The notes beneath the pieces were generated by a model. It did no database searches and was not told the origin of the DNA. It saw nothing but the letters and a program-made list of their open reading frames with translations. From positions 1 to 61,665 of the forward strand of contig NMRA01000456.1 in NCBI GenBank assembly GCA_002633005.1: a DNA stretch of 61,665 nucleotides, in the 5' to 3' direction. This document shows, in pieces, positions 1-9,910 of this stretch. Positions within the stretch are counted from its first letter, which is position 1. Every line of letters starts with the position of its first letter. A program made the translations under genes and the position numbers. Origin of the DNA: Phoronis australis (lineage: Eukaryota; Phoronida; Phoronidae).

Positions 1-1
1 T

Positions 2-1294
2 ACTCCGAGTTGTTTCATTTCGGAAGAGGAGGGTCATCTAGACAAAATGCTCAAGGCCGGCGTGATTACTCCGTCTATGAGTGAGTGGGCTGCGGCTCCG
101 GTTTTAATCAGAAAGAAAGCCGACGGTGCAGTCCGGTATTGCATCGACTACAGGAAGCTAAATCGGGTAACCAAAAAGGACTCCTGGCCTTTACCATTGA
201 TAGACGAGTGCATTGATTTACTTGCGGGTAATGTGTGGTTTAGCAAATTAGATGCTAATTCGGCATACTGGCAAATCAAAATACGCGAAGAAGACCGTAA
301 GAAAACGGCTTTCATAACTAAATATGGTCTTTTCGAGTTCAAGTCAATGCCTTTTGGGCTCTGTGGGGCTCCCTCAACCTTTTCACGGGCAATGAGTTTA
401 GTTCTGCGAGGGCTAAACTGGCACACAGTTCTTGCTTTTCTCGACGACATTTTGGTATTGGGTTCTAGTTTTGACGTGCATTTAAACAACCTGCGGGAGG
501 TTTTTGATCGTTTTAGGCAATACCAAATGAGATTGAAACCCAAGAAGTGTTCATTGTTTCAAAAACGCGTTGATTTCTTAGGACGATGGGTGGGCCCTGA
601 GGGGTTAGAAATGGGTCAAGATAATATTGACAAGGTAAAAACCTGGCCTGTTCCAAGAAGTAAAAAACAGTGTCAGAGTTTTCTTGGTTTCGCTAATTAT
701 CATCGTCTTTTTATCAAGGATTTTGCTCGCATTGCGGTGCCACTTTACGAAGTCACTGGGTCCTCTCCCTTTGCGTGGGGGGAGAAGCAGCAGTTAGCTT
801 TTGAAGAGCTTAAGGTGGTTTTAACATCGCCACCCGTGCTGTCGTTACCCAATAATTATGATGAATTTATCCTCGATTGTGACGCTTCTGATCTTGCGAT
901 TGGTGCTTGTTTGTCGCAAGTTCAGAAGGGTGAGGAAAAGGTTATCTCGTATTCGAGTTTTGCGTTGGTGGATGAGCAAAAGCGGTATTGCACGACTAGG
1001 AAGGAATTATTGGCTGTGGTCCGTTTTACTCATCAATATCGACATTATTTGCTGGGTCGGAATTTCCGCGTGCGGACGGATCATAACAGCTTAACATGGT
1101 TGTTGAATTTTAAATCTCCAAGTGGTCAGATAGCGCGTTGGATTCTGCAGCTGCAACAATTTCCGGGTATGAAGATAGAGTATCGGCCGGGTATAAAGCA
1201 TATTAATGCAGATGCACTTTCCCGTATTTCGGTAGATATTTGCAGCAACTATAAACTGGAAGTTTCTCCAGAACAGCTTCCCTGCGGGGGTTGA
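2..1294 (+). pseudogene. pol: pol, part 1: reverse transcriptase and RNase H (5' partial, ends at an in-frame TGA)
   Basis: The frame is open from base 2, so the first ATG at 47 is internal. Residue numbers count from that ATG. RT: the first catalytic Asp is in the SKLDANSAYWQI block (about residue 69), and the FLDD box with the catalytic pair is near residue 132. RNase H: first Asp in DCDAS (near 278), the Glu in KELLAVV (near 318), later Asp in TDHNS (near 345). These are the expected acidic residues, so this part was recently functional. The TGA at 1292-1294 falls in a Cys-rich linker between RNase H and integrase. The same frame continues beyond it with recognisable pol sequence, so the stop looks like a mutation, not the natural end. 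Confidence 0.9.
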
Positions 1295-1828
1295 GTAAAA
1301 TGTCAAAAAGCTCATAATGACTGGTATAGTTTTTCACAAGAAGTGGATGATTCAACATCTCTTGGTAGCGTGGTGGTCACAAAAGTAGATAAATGTATTG
1401 GTACAGAGAGACAGGTAATTACGGCTTCTGTGGGAAGTCAAGAGCCGGATTTGTCTCGGTATATACCTGATGATCTAGCAGAGCAGGAATTTGGATTGGC
1501 TGTGGTTAATCCAAATCTTTCGAAGTCGAGTGATAGTGTTTTTGTGGAATCGGAATTTTGCGTTGTCAACAACAACTCGACCAGCTCAAACTCCTGCGGG
1601 TATTTTAATGAAGCTGAGTTGCCAATTAAACAAAAAGCTGATGTGGATTTGACTTTTGTTTTCAACTGGTTAAAGGAACAGGTAGTTCCTACAGAGCACG
1701 AATTATTCCTGTCTAGTCCGTCAGCAAAGTTTTACTGGATAAACAAAGATCGGTTTTATATTCAAGGTGATGTGTTGTTTTGGAAGTGTCCGGAGGATGA
1801 CCGAGGGTTAATGGTAATTCCTACATAA
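1295..1828 (+). pseudogene. pol: pol, linker between RNase H and integrase
   Basis: Same frame as the RT-RNase H part and in-frame with the integrase, bounded by stops TGA 1292-1294 and TAA 1826-1828. It codes for an acidic, Ser/Asn-rich spacer followed by a segment resembling the tether before the integrase zinc-binding domain in Gypsy elements (roughly 1640-1825). An ATG occurs at 1343, but independent translation is unlikely. No catalytic motif is visible. Confidence 0.7.
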
Positions 1829-1849
1829 TTAAAATCGGAGGTCCTGAAA

Positions 1850-3115
1850 ATGTGTCATATCATACCATCGGCGGCCCATCAGGGTATTTTCCGGACTAAG
1901 TCAAAAATAAGGTTAAAATATTTCTGGTATGGTTTGACGAAAGATGTCAAGCATTTCATAGGTTCCTGTGGGGCCTGCAATCAGAACAAGCAGGGCAGTA
2001 GACGTGGTCGATTTCCGATGATTCGTTATCATGCTGGTGCGCCGATGGAACGGGTTCATGTGGATTTTCTGGGGCCATTACCTGTGACAAACCGCGGTAA
2101 TGAACATGTTTTAATGATCGTTGATCAGTTCACCAAATGGGTCGAGTGCATTCCGTTACCTTCCCAAACGGCTGAGGTCACAGCCCATGCGGCGGTCAAC
2201 GAGTTCTTCACACGGTTCGGATATCCGTTTCATATTTTTTCAGATCAGGGAAGGAATTTCGACAGCAAACTTTTTAAGTCGCTGTGCGACCTCCTGCACA
2301 TAAATAAGTCAAGAACAACTCCATACCGTCCGTCTGCGAATGGACAGGTAGAGCGATTTAATCGCACGCTCATGGACGCGGTGAGATGTTACGTGAGTGA
2401 TTATCAAGACGACTGGGATATGTTTATTCCGCAAATTGCTGGGGCAATTCGCTCATCAGTCAACCGACATACTGGTTTCTCTCCAAATATGATGATGTTG
2501 GGACGAGAAGTAAATCAGCCGATAGATCTTATATTTCCGGTGGTCACGTCAGTTAATAATCAACCATCTGGTGATTATGTCGGGAGACTTCAAGGGGCAA
2601 TAAGCAAGGCTCATGAAACGGCGCGTCAATTTCTTCAAACTAGTCAATCTTTGATGAAACGGGACTATGATCTTTCAGTGTTTAGGCGTGTGTTTCATCT
2701 GGGTGATCTTGTGTATATCTTTGACTCGGCAACCGTGAAAGGAAAATGTAAAAAATTATCTCCTCCGTGGAAGGGGCCGGGCATTATTACGGAAGTCTTA
2801 ACTCCAGCGTTGTACCGGGTAAGAGTTAAGAATTCAGTTTCGGTAGTTCATCATGACAGAATAAAATTATGTACAACGCAGTATACTGAATTGCCTGATT
2901 GGTTAAAAAGAGTCATTTCTGCTGGAAATGTCATCAACACCAATACCGGGAATAGGGATCCGGAACTTTTTTGCATTTGTCGCAAGCCCGATCACGGGGG
3001 GCTCATGATTCAGTGCGATTCGTGTGATGACTGGCTTCATGGGGAATGTGTTGATATTACCGCTACTGATGCAAGGGAAATTGACACTTATTGGTGTCCT
3101 CGGTGTAAGCCATAA
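1850..3115 (+). pseudogene. pol: pol, part 2: integrase with C-terminal PHD finger
   Basis: 421 residues, in the same frame as the RT part. An HHCC zinc-binding domain lies at the N-terminus (paired His in residues 2-12, CGAC near 40). The DDE core follows: Asp in HVDFLGPLP, Asp in FSDQGRNF, Glu in the NGQVERFNRTL block. A small beta-barrel with PWKGPG and VHHDR motifs is typical of Gypsy integrase C-termini. The last ~50 residues (2972-3112) have the C4HC3 ligand pattern of a PHD finger: CICRK, CDSCDDWLH, then WCPRC. PHD fingers commonly read histone H3 tails, so this module may target integration to chromatin, in the position where other Gypsy elements carry a chromodomain; that role is inferred. 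Ends at TAA 3113-3115. Confidence 0.88.
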
Positions 3116-3134
3116 CATCATTATGATGTAATAA

Positions 3135-4103
3135 TTACATAACCATGTTTTCGTTGTAGATGTCCAGTTCGCCTGTTTAGATGTTCGTTTGCGAACGAAC
3201 CCAGACCTTCCAATAGCGACCTTCAACGAAGGTGAGTCAGGGGCTGTTGAGATAGTCCCTATGGATGCAGAGTCAGTAGTGGGTAAGTCAACTGAATGCC
3301 AAGGTGAAGCGGATTGTACAGTTGCGGCTGTAGACGAAACACAGTCATCGATTAAAACGCCAGTTAGTCCTGCGGGAATCTCGGGGTCATCTAGTCAGAG
3401 TTCGGTAAGTTCTGCGGGTCTTCCATCTCCCTCCTTTTCGTGCCCGTTATGTCCTTTTACGGGGTCGGAGGCCGAGTTTCGGGCACACGCCCTATTACAT
3501 CTTCCGAAAATATTCAATATATCATCTATTCACATGCTCGCGTTTCCGGGGTTACAGCGTCGTCGCGCTTGGGCGATTCTTCGCCTGTTTTCTTACATAG
3601 AGGGTAGGGAATTGGTGTCCTACAGCGATTTGATGGATATGGGGGGGTTGATCGTGCGCAGTTTGCCATGTATACCATCTGTGTTGCTGGTGGACGAGGT
3701 TGCGATGTTCTTAATATGCCGTGTGATGGGATGGCCGATACCATCTCGTTTTATCGCACCGGATGGTCGCTTAGAGAATCCAGCATGTGTGTTCCTCTGG
3801 TACATTATTTTGGGGATGATGGCACGCGTGTCGGAGGCCCTTCGCTCTGAGTGGATCCGTTGGTGTGATGAAGAGTCCGCATCTACCGAAATGCAGGAAG
3901 TACCATTTATTCCTTTAGCGGCGCCACTGCATCAGACATCTACTGGGCTAGACGTTGCGTCGACTCCTACGAACGGACCGGTGAATGCACCGTTAACAAC
4001 GGGGCCTGTGACTACATCGTTCACCAGTTTTGCTCAGGTAGTTGCAGAGTGTTCGTCTAGGCCGGGGGGGCACCTACTGCGATTTCAACTCCACGCAAAG
4101 TAA
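3135..4103 (+). CDS. Retrotransposon second ORF, N-terminal half: acidic region and C2H2-like finger
   Basis: Open in frame from 3135 with no ATG near its start; the first possible near-cognate start is TTG at 3189. The N-terminus is acidic and Ser/Pro rich. A single C2H2-like finger (C-x2-C-x11-H-x3-H, 3441-3500) is followed by a helical, hydrophobic region without recognised homology, then a Thr/Pro-rich stretch. The frame is closed by TAA at 4101-4103, overlapping the TatD frame that opens at 4061. A run of seven G's at 4064-4070 lies in the overlap. The missing start codon, and a pyrimidine-rich AG at 3158-3159, suggest it is reached by splicing from a leader in the LTR. Confidence 0.55.
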   Translation, partial: LHNHVFVVDVQFACLDVRLRTNPDLPIATFNEGESGAVEIVPMDAESVVGKSTECQGEADCTVAAVDETQSSIKTPVSPAGISGSSSQSSVSSAGLPSPSFSCPLCPFTGSEAEFRAHALLHLPKIFNISSIHMLAFPGLQRRRAWAILRLFSYIEGRELVSYSDLMDMGGLIVRSLPCIPSVLLVDEVAMFLICRVMGWPIPSRFIAPDGRLENPACVFLWYIILGMMARVSEALRSEWIRWCDEESASTEMQEVPFIPLAAPLHQTSTGLDVASTPTNGPVNAPLTTGPVTTSFTSFAQVVAECSSRPGGHLLRFQLHAK

Positions 4104-4954
4104 AAGCGAATCCTCAGGCTTTGGACTCGCATTTCCACATTAATAGGTTATCTGTGGCCCATCGTGAGAAAACGGGCGTACGGACAGTGGACAGATGGCT
4201 GTCAGTACCAGAACTCCTGGCGGCGGATATAAGCAGGCAACCGACGGTGCCAGTGACCCTCTGTGGGGGGATCGTTGTTTTTTGCGATGCACATGACATC
4301 CGCATTGACCTGGGTGCCTATTTGAAGCAGCTTCCTGCAGGATGGAAGGCAGTCGTAGGCATCCATCCTAAACAGCTCTCCAAATTGGATTTCCGTGCGC
4401 GGGAAGTTATGTTGGGGTTGCTGTCAGAACCAAAGGTAGCAGGGCTTGGGGAAGTCGGATTGGAACAAGGTAGGGACGAGGTATGGCAGGCGCGTGCATT
4501 AGAAGATTTGATAATTCATTTTTGTCAGCTGGAAAAGAAAGAAACTGAATATCGTAGGAAGGTGTCAAGCATGATGTTCATTATGATTGGGGTTTTGCTA
4601 CACTCCGTGAGATTTTGCGGCGTCATGCTCCGCAGAGTATTCGTATGCACCTACACACCTCTGTTGGAAATACAAATGTCGTGCGCGACTTCTGTGAAGA
4701 ATTTCCTTCGTTATTTTGGCTTTTCAGGTTTGATATGCAGGTACAACCGCTTGCAGGTTGCAGCGTTAGACACGGTTCCTCTGCAGCGGTTGTTGTTGGA
4801 AACCGATTCCCCTCACCTTCCGGTAAATACTAATCCTAATTACCCTCAGTTTATAGGGGAGGTCGCGGAAGTTGTGGCAAAGCTAAGGGGGGTGTCCACT
4901 GAGGTGGTTCTGGACGAGAGCGTTCGTAATGGACGAAGCTTATACCGATTATAG
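4061..4954 (+). pseudogene. Retrotransposon second ORF, C-terminal half: TatD-type nuclease-like domain
   Basis: Open in the -1 frame relative to the preceding ORF. TatD enzymes are TIM-barrel metal-dependent DNases/hydrolases. Motifs seen, counting from codon 4121: DSHFH at 2-6 (the N-terminal HxH metal ligands), GIHP at 80-83, GEVGLE at 110-115 and ETDSPH at 227-232, with the Asp of the last being a family hallmark. The middle of the barrel (about 4540-4720) is recognisable only in another frame, containing RMHLHTSVGN, so two compensating indels have damaged this copy. Human TATDN proteins are the nearest family relatives; why a retroelement carries one is unknown. Confidence 0.72.
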
Positions 4955-5495
4955 AGGGGCTTGAGGGTGGTATATGAGATATTATAGAAATAGTTTTTTT
5001 TCCCTTTCTGTTTTTTATATATATATATATATTTTTTTTTTGTTTATGCCTCTTTATTTTATATTTAGGGGCATTTCCGTCTCGTCTGTTCGGACTTCTT
5101 GTGGATTATATTAGTTGTTTCTTTTTTGTTTTTTGTTGTTTTTGTGTATTAAGTTCTTACTTGAGAGTAAGGGGATGGGTTTTTGGTGGTTTTTTGTGTT
5201 TTTTCCTTTTCGTTGAGTGCCCTTTTCTTTTTAGAGTCAATAGGTTTTGTTTTTAGTCATTGTTCTTCAGGCCACTATGTTTAGGATAATTTTCTTTTGG
5301 GAGGGACGGTTTAGTTGTAAAGTGCTACTAACGTCACATCAAATGTAATTTTTTTTCTTTTTTTCATTAAGTTATTTTATTTTTTCTTTCTTTCTGCGAA
5401 ACTAATGGATGTTTCTTTTGGTTACATTTGGTACGACTGTTGGTCTTCTAACATTTGTTTGGGGGTATTAGGATTAAGTTAGGCATATTCTTTTT
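4955..5495 (+). other. T-rich untranslated region of the retrotransposon
   Basis: About 540 bases, strongly T-rich on the plus strand with a short TA run near 5020. No open frame. It separates the last ORF from the polypurine tract, as in elements that keep long 3' untranslated stretches. Confidence 0.6.
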
Positions 5496-5509
5496 AGGAA
5501 GGGGGGGAG
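5496..5509 (+). other. Polypurine tract
   Basis: An all-purine run, AGGAAGGGGGGGAG, directly precedes a TG dinucleotide that starts the LTR. This is the expected plus-strand primer site of an LTR retrotransposon. Confidence 0.75.
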
Positions 5510-6061
5510 TGTCGTGAACGTGTATTCTCTCGTTGTGTGGCGTCATGTGGTGTTGTCTTTGTTCGTCTCTGTGTGTGTGTGGTGTTGACATAGTGAGCCA
5601 GTGATAGGTCACGTGACTCTGGGCACGAGGGGGAATCGGGGAGTCTATGAAAGGGTGTGGACCTAGATAGACGTTCTGGAGAGTGTAACTAGAAGCGCTC
5701 TTACAAGTGTGACACTGATGGCAAGCCCGGACAAGAAGTTGGGTAAGTTGGCTGTCTCTGAGGAATTATAGGCCGCGTTACTATAACATCAACCTCGAGG
5801 GTCTGTGCAGGAGACTAGAGACTAGTTATTGGGAAATCCGAAATCCCATTGGACGACCCGCAGTAGCGAACATTGTTTCCAGGCATTGGTCGTTTCATGA
5901 ACCGTAGCGACACTTAGCGGGCGTGTGCTCCGAAGAAAATAAACATGGTCGGTGGACTTGTGACTGGTTTCCCGCTGTGCGTTATCATAAGATTGCTCCG
6001 GTTTATTAACGTATGAAGACTGCTGTACTATACCGTGCGTTGTGTGCTATGTTTACTGTCA
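5510..6061 (+). repeat. 3' LTR of the PHD/TatD retrotransposon
   Basis: Starts with TGTCGTGAACG immediately after the polypurine tract. A polyadenylation signal AATAAA lies at 5938-5943. The right end is placed at a CA at 6060-6061 (TTTACTGTCA), giving about 552 bp, but this border is a guess. Inside it, an ATG at 5718 opens an 8-codon frame ending at a strong splice-donor match (G|GTAAGT, donor at 5743); unspliced, the frame stops after 17 codons. Confidence 0.65.
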
Positions 6062-6490
6062 TGGAACAATGCAGATGAACAGATGACGCTATCTGTCTAT
6101 CACTCTAACCCCGGCGTACCCAGGACCAAGGTCAAGGAGTGAATATTACTCTGACATCTATGCTTTCTATGTTGTGAACTAGTATAAAAGCTTATTATGT
6201 CCTTGGACCTAAAATCTTGGCTCCCTGGATATTATGGTTCTTAACTTTTAGTGCTGTTGAGTGAATATCTTCCCATAATGTGTTTCATGCTTTGACAAAT
6301 CAGTTGTGTTCTTTCAATAGCCTACTCGGTGATTGTCAGTGAATTATCCTAGTGGCATGACCTCTGACTTGGATCCGTGGCTGATTTGATCTGCTTGCTT
6401 CTTCATACTTCAAGTCGTTATTATGCCTGGACATAACTGCACTATACTTGTTTTGTGCCTGCATCTCTGATCGTTTGTGATTGGACCCTA
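6062..6490. other. Intergenic, nothing recognised
   Basis: Between the LTR and a foldback element. I see no coding motif, tandem repeat or RNA gene. Confidence 0.5.
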
Positions 6491-6853
6491 CACGGGTGAG
6501 AAACAACATGACCGCGGTCCTCTTAAATCGGACCGCCTCACCCAAAACAGGACCTCCGGGGATCAAATGGGATCGTGGCGCCAGGACTGACGCACCTAAA
6601 AACATGACCGCCCCACCACAAAACAGGACCGCCGGGGACTGAACATCATATGATGACCGCCGGGGATTGAAACCGCATATTGTCCGGCGGTCATCATATG
6701 ATGTTCAGTCCTGTTTTGTGGTGGGGCGGTCATGTTTTTAGGTGCATCAGTCCCATTTTCTGGTGCGACGGTCCCATTTGATCCCCGGAGGTCCTGTTTT
6801 GGGTGAGTCAGTGTGATTTAGAGGACCGGCGGTCATGTTGTTTCTCACCCGTG
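6491..6853. mobile_element. 363 bp foldback (long inverted repeat) element
   Basis: Begins CACGGGTGAGAAACAAC and ends with its near-exact complement. The two arms of ~175 bp remain complementary along most of their length around a centre near 6672. Each arm contains repeated submotifs such as GACCGCCGGGGA. The arms are GC-rich compared with the flanks. No transposase is encoded, so this resembles a non-autonomous foldback element or MITE. Confidence 0.8.
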
Positions 6854-8023
6854 CATTAGATACTGGAGATTTGATCTTGTACATTACATAGACTTCTACG
6901 CACTATGTACGTCTGGTAACTGCAGGGATTCACAAGACATGACAGTTCCAGTCGTTTTTTAACCAGCGCCCTTTATAGGCCTGCAATACACTGACTAGTC
7001 TACCATTATGCACAAGCCATGTTCTTATGTTTTCAGCTTTTGGGGCCTTTTTATCAGATATCATCACCTTTTTGGTCACATGCCACTGAATGTCCTGTTT
7101 TGACCCTCATTTCAGTGCTCATGTCTTTGTAAAACTCTTGCAGTTTTTACTTACAGCATCATTTTCACAAAGTCATCCATCTAGTCGGCTGTCGACCAGT
7201 TGCAAACCGAAGGGATGTTTTTCAAGAAAATTTTTATAGCATGGCACTGTGTATTACAAGAATGCTTATTATTTGATTTAAAACTAGGTGTTAGTTAATT
7301 CTGCATTACCTAACTTCAATTTGAATGATGTAAACGTAACTTAGGTAGTTAGTTAGTGTGTGAATTAAGATTTCTAGTTTTATATGGCCAAGCTGTGCTG
7401 TAACATGCGTTTAAGGCCATCAATGCATCAAATCTACTTATTTTCTGCCTACTGTATTTTATCATTGTTTCTACCTCATTTTACTTTTACTTTGTTGTCA
7501 TGGAACATAACTCCATACCGTCCAAATATCAAAACCCGAGAAATTCGGTAAACAACTACCTTTTTTCTGTGCTTACCAAAACACTTCTCTTGTCATTAAC
7601 ATTTTTAGCCTTGTTTACTCGCAGCATATTGTATGACCAAGGGACACAAGGGGTCAGGAGTTGACATTGAAATGTTATCTCATTGATGCTCGCACTACTG
7701 AAGTGGCATACAACGCGAAAAACAGACTAAATTGCATAATTCAAAGTGGTTCTCTGCGCCAGAAACTGAAGTTAAACTGTGCACCAGGTATTTTTACCCT
7801 TTGTTCCGTGCAAATTTTAAATTTCTGTACTTATCAAGGCATTTTTCGTTTAGTTTGAAATACCGAAAACCGATGTGTAAACTCCTCATCGATTTTTCTC
7901 CCAAAAGGCAAAGCAGTCTCCTTATTTGGTATGATAAGACATAGATGCTGGTAGCAAATTTCCCATAATGAAAATGTGACCTTTGTTAAATGGAAATGTT
8001 TAGGAGGGTAATTCACGCACATG

Positions 8024-8025
<2 letters not shown>
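6854..8025. other. Intergenic, nothing recognised
   Basis: AT-rich sequence without a supported exon, RNA gene or repeat. The short open frames around 7660-7944 overlap each other and show no conserved motif. Confidence 0.45.
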
Positions 8026-8070
<45 letters not shown>

Positions 8071-8110
8071 ATATGTGTATGTATGTATGTATATATATGT
8101 GTGTGTGTTT
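8026..8110 (+). repeat. Microsatellite (CA)n then (GTAT)/(GT)n
   Basis: A pure CA run of about 18 units follows a CACG-rich lead-in and grades into TATG/GTAT and GT runs. Confidence 0.95.
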
Positions 8111-9529
8111 ATTCCATACGCGTTGAATCTGTCGAGGGAAATACGGCCATGTTTTCCGTATTCACCTCCCGCACTACTTCATCAACAGTGACCTCTGACA
8201 TTGAAGGTTCAAAAGGTAGGTCATTGTGGACTCGACGGCGTTGGCCGGTTAGATCATCAAACTTTCGGAGAATAGCTTAAAATAATACAATTGTAGCAGT
8301 GTAAATACCACTCGATATGCAACCAGGTNACATCTGGAACAGGACTGTTCATTATATGACACTTCTGTCTCAGCTTTCAGTTTCTATATATTATATCGTC
8401 TGCAACTCAGGCACCGATTCTTCGCCGATATCAAACATTGTTGTCACTGGCCATGACAGCACCCGATACTATCGGCGACAGTATTACACGAGCAGCAACG
8501 ACGACCGTCCCAGCAACACGTGAACCATCCATGCTACAGAATCCGTAGCCAGCCAGCTACGTGTAGGCCTAGCTGTATCAACAGACTGTCGTATATTTAG
8601 TATACAGCTATGTACCAAGGCTACAGAATCCGTAGAAATGCGACAATCTACCTGCAACAACGCTACAACAGGCATATTCGCCGGAGCTGTCATCAACGGT
8701 GGCACTTTTAACATCTTCGTGAAAACAGACGACGTGTAGGCTACGCGCTCCGGTCAATGACCTAGTACAGCTACTCGATGAGGATTTTACATGCTCACCC
8801 AGGGGGTGCTCACACTTTTTATCAATTTCAAGTAATAAATCGTTACATTTACTACTGTTTTCTTTTACTATAGTTAGCAACATAACGCGCACGTGCAAAC
8901 AACAGGTTGTGAATAGCCACGTAAACAGTCAGGGTGAAGTATTTATAAAATGCCAAAAGAAAACAACAGAAACTCACGAATTCGATACGTGTGGGATAAA
9001 TACAAAACGTACCTCGAGTGGCGTACATGAAATAATATCCCACGAGACATTATTCCGCCTATCGACCAAGACCGAAGTTTCGCAACGATCTGTTTAAAAA
9101 GTATTTCATGTTTTACGAGTTTACACGTTACAAGCCTCTCTCAATTAAGGTGTTAAAAACATTCTCTGATATAGCCAGTAAAATTGTCAACTATACGCTG
9201 AGAAACATCGCACACATACGAACTCTAATTGTTCGTCAACACACATACATCAGTGAACATTTCGGCAGGCTGTGTCGCCTCATTCGATCAGTAGGCCTAA
9301 TTTTTCAAAAAAGTACAAATAATTTCAAAATTCACTTCCATACCTACAAAGCTGGAATGATTTACACCAGAGCCCAGAAACATCAATCGAATTTAAACAA
9401 TAGTCAGCGGCCTACGTGTATTTGGCAAACATTTGCCACAAACATAAGCTTCAAACCGATGCCAATCACACAAGGTATGTGAGACTAAAAGGCTTAATCA
9501 ACTTGGCTGTTACCAGTTTCGAGGAGATA
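8111..9529. other. Intergenic, nothing recognised
   Basis: Contains a single N at 8329. The longest open frame (9108-9482, 124 codons) has no domain I recognise and no splice-site support. Confidence 0.4.
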
Positions 9530-9540
9530 CATCTAAGGGC

Positions 9541-9905
9541 GCAAAAAAACAAAACTGCTACTAGGAGGCCCCACAGTAATTGAAGTCGGAAAACGGTCAG
9601 TCAACCGTCCTCTTCACACTAAGAACATATAAGACAATTTTCACAATCATCCTTAGAGTGGTTTTGCTGAACACAATGAACGCCAAAAACAAACTAGAAA
9701 ACAGTAAAAATGGCCACCAGATGGCGCAAAGTACGTCGAATCCGTCTGAAAACAAGACAATGTCGTGGTTTCTTTAACAGAAAGCTATTTACCAAAGTTT
9801 CACCAAAAATTCGTCGAGGAACTTCAGAAAAACAGAGGAAAACGGGGAAAATGAAATTGCCACTAGGGCTCATAAAAAATGAAATTATGAAAGTAATAGT
9901 GACCT
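9541..9905 (+). repeat. Dispersed repeat with CTCF-like motif, copy 1
   Basis: Shares ordered segments with 24476-25395: a CACTAGGAGGC-type block, 'CCGTCCTCTTC', 'TCATCCTTAGAGTGG', then GCCACCAGATGGCGC at 9713-9727, followed by the 'TCGAATCCGTC' and 'GGAACTTC' blocks. Confidence 0.8.
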
Positions 9906-9910
9906 AAGAC

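Larger units (their letters stand above)
1..6061 (+). mobile_element. Ty3/Gypsy-type LTR retrotransposon with PHD and TatD modules, 5' part missing
   Basis: Order seen: reverse transcriptase, RNase H, integrase, PHD finger, a second open frame with a C2H2-like finger and a TatD-type nuclease, a T-rich untranslated stretch, a polypurine tract and one LTR. RT-RH-IN order is diagnostic of Ty3/Gypsy elements. The 5' LTR, gag and protease lie left of the window. In-frame stops in pol and frame changes in the last open frame show a decayed copy. An extra gene downstream of pol is the position of env in errantiviruses and retroviruses, but this one codes for a nuclease-like protein, not a membrane glycoprotein. 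The right border is uncertain because no target-site duplication can be checked. Confidence 0.85.

Noticed and set aside
858-1094. Second frame inside the RT/RNase H region
   Set aside because: Shadow of pol, whose frame carries the catalytic motifs.
7834-8280. Cys/Val- or His/Thr-rich frames on both strands
   Set aside because: They translate the CA/GT microsatellite.
9108-9482. 124-codon open frame
   Set aside because: No domain, no splice sites and ordinary length for AT-rich intergenic sequence; chance is likely.
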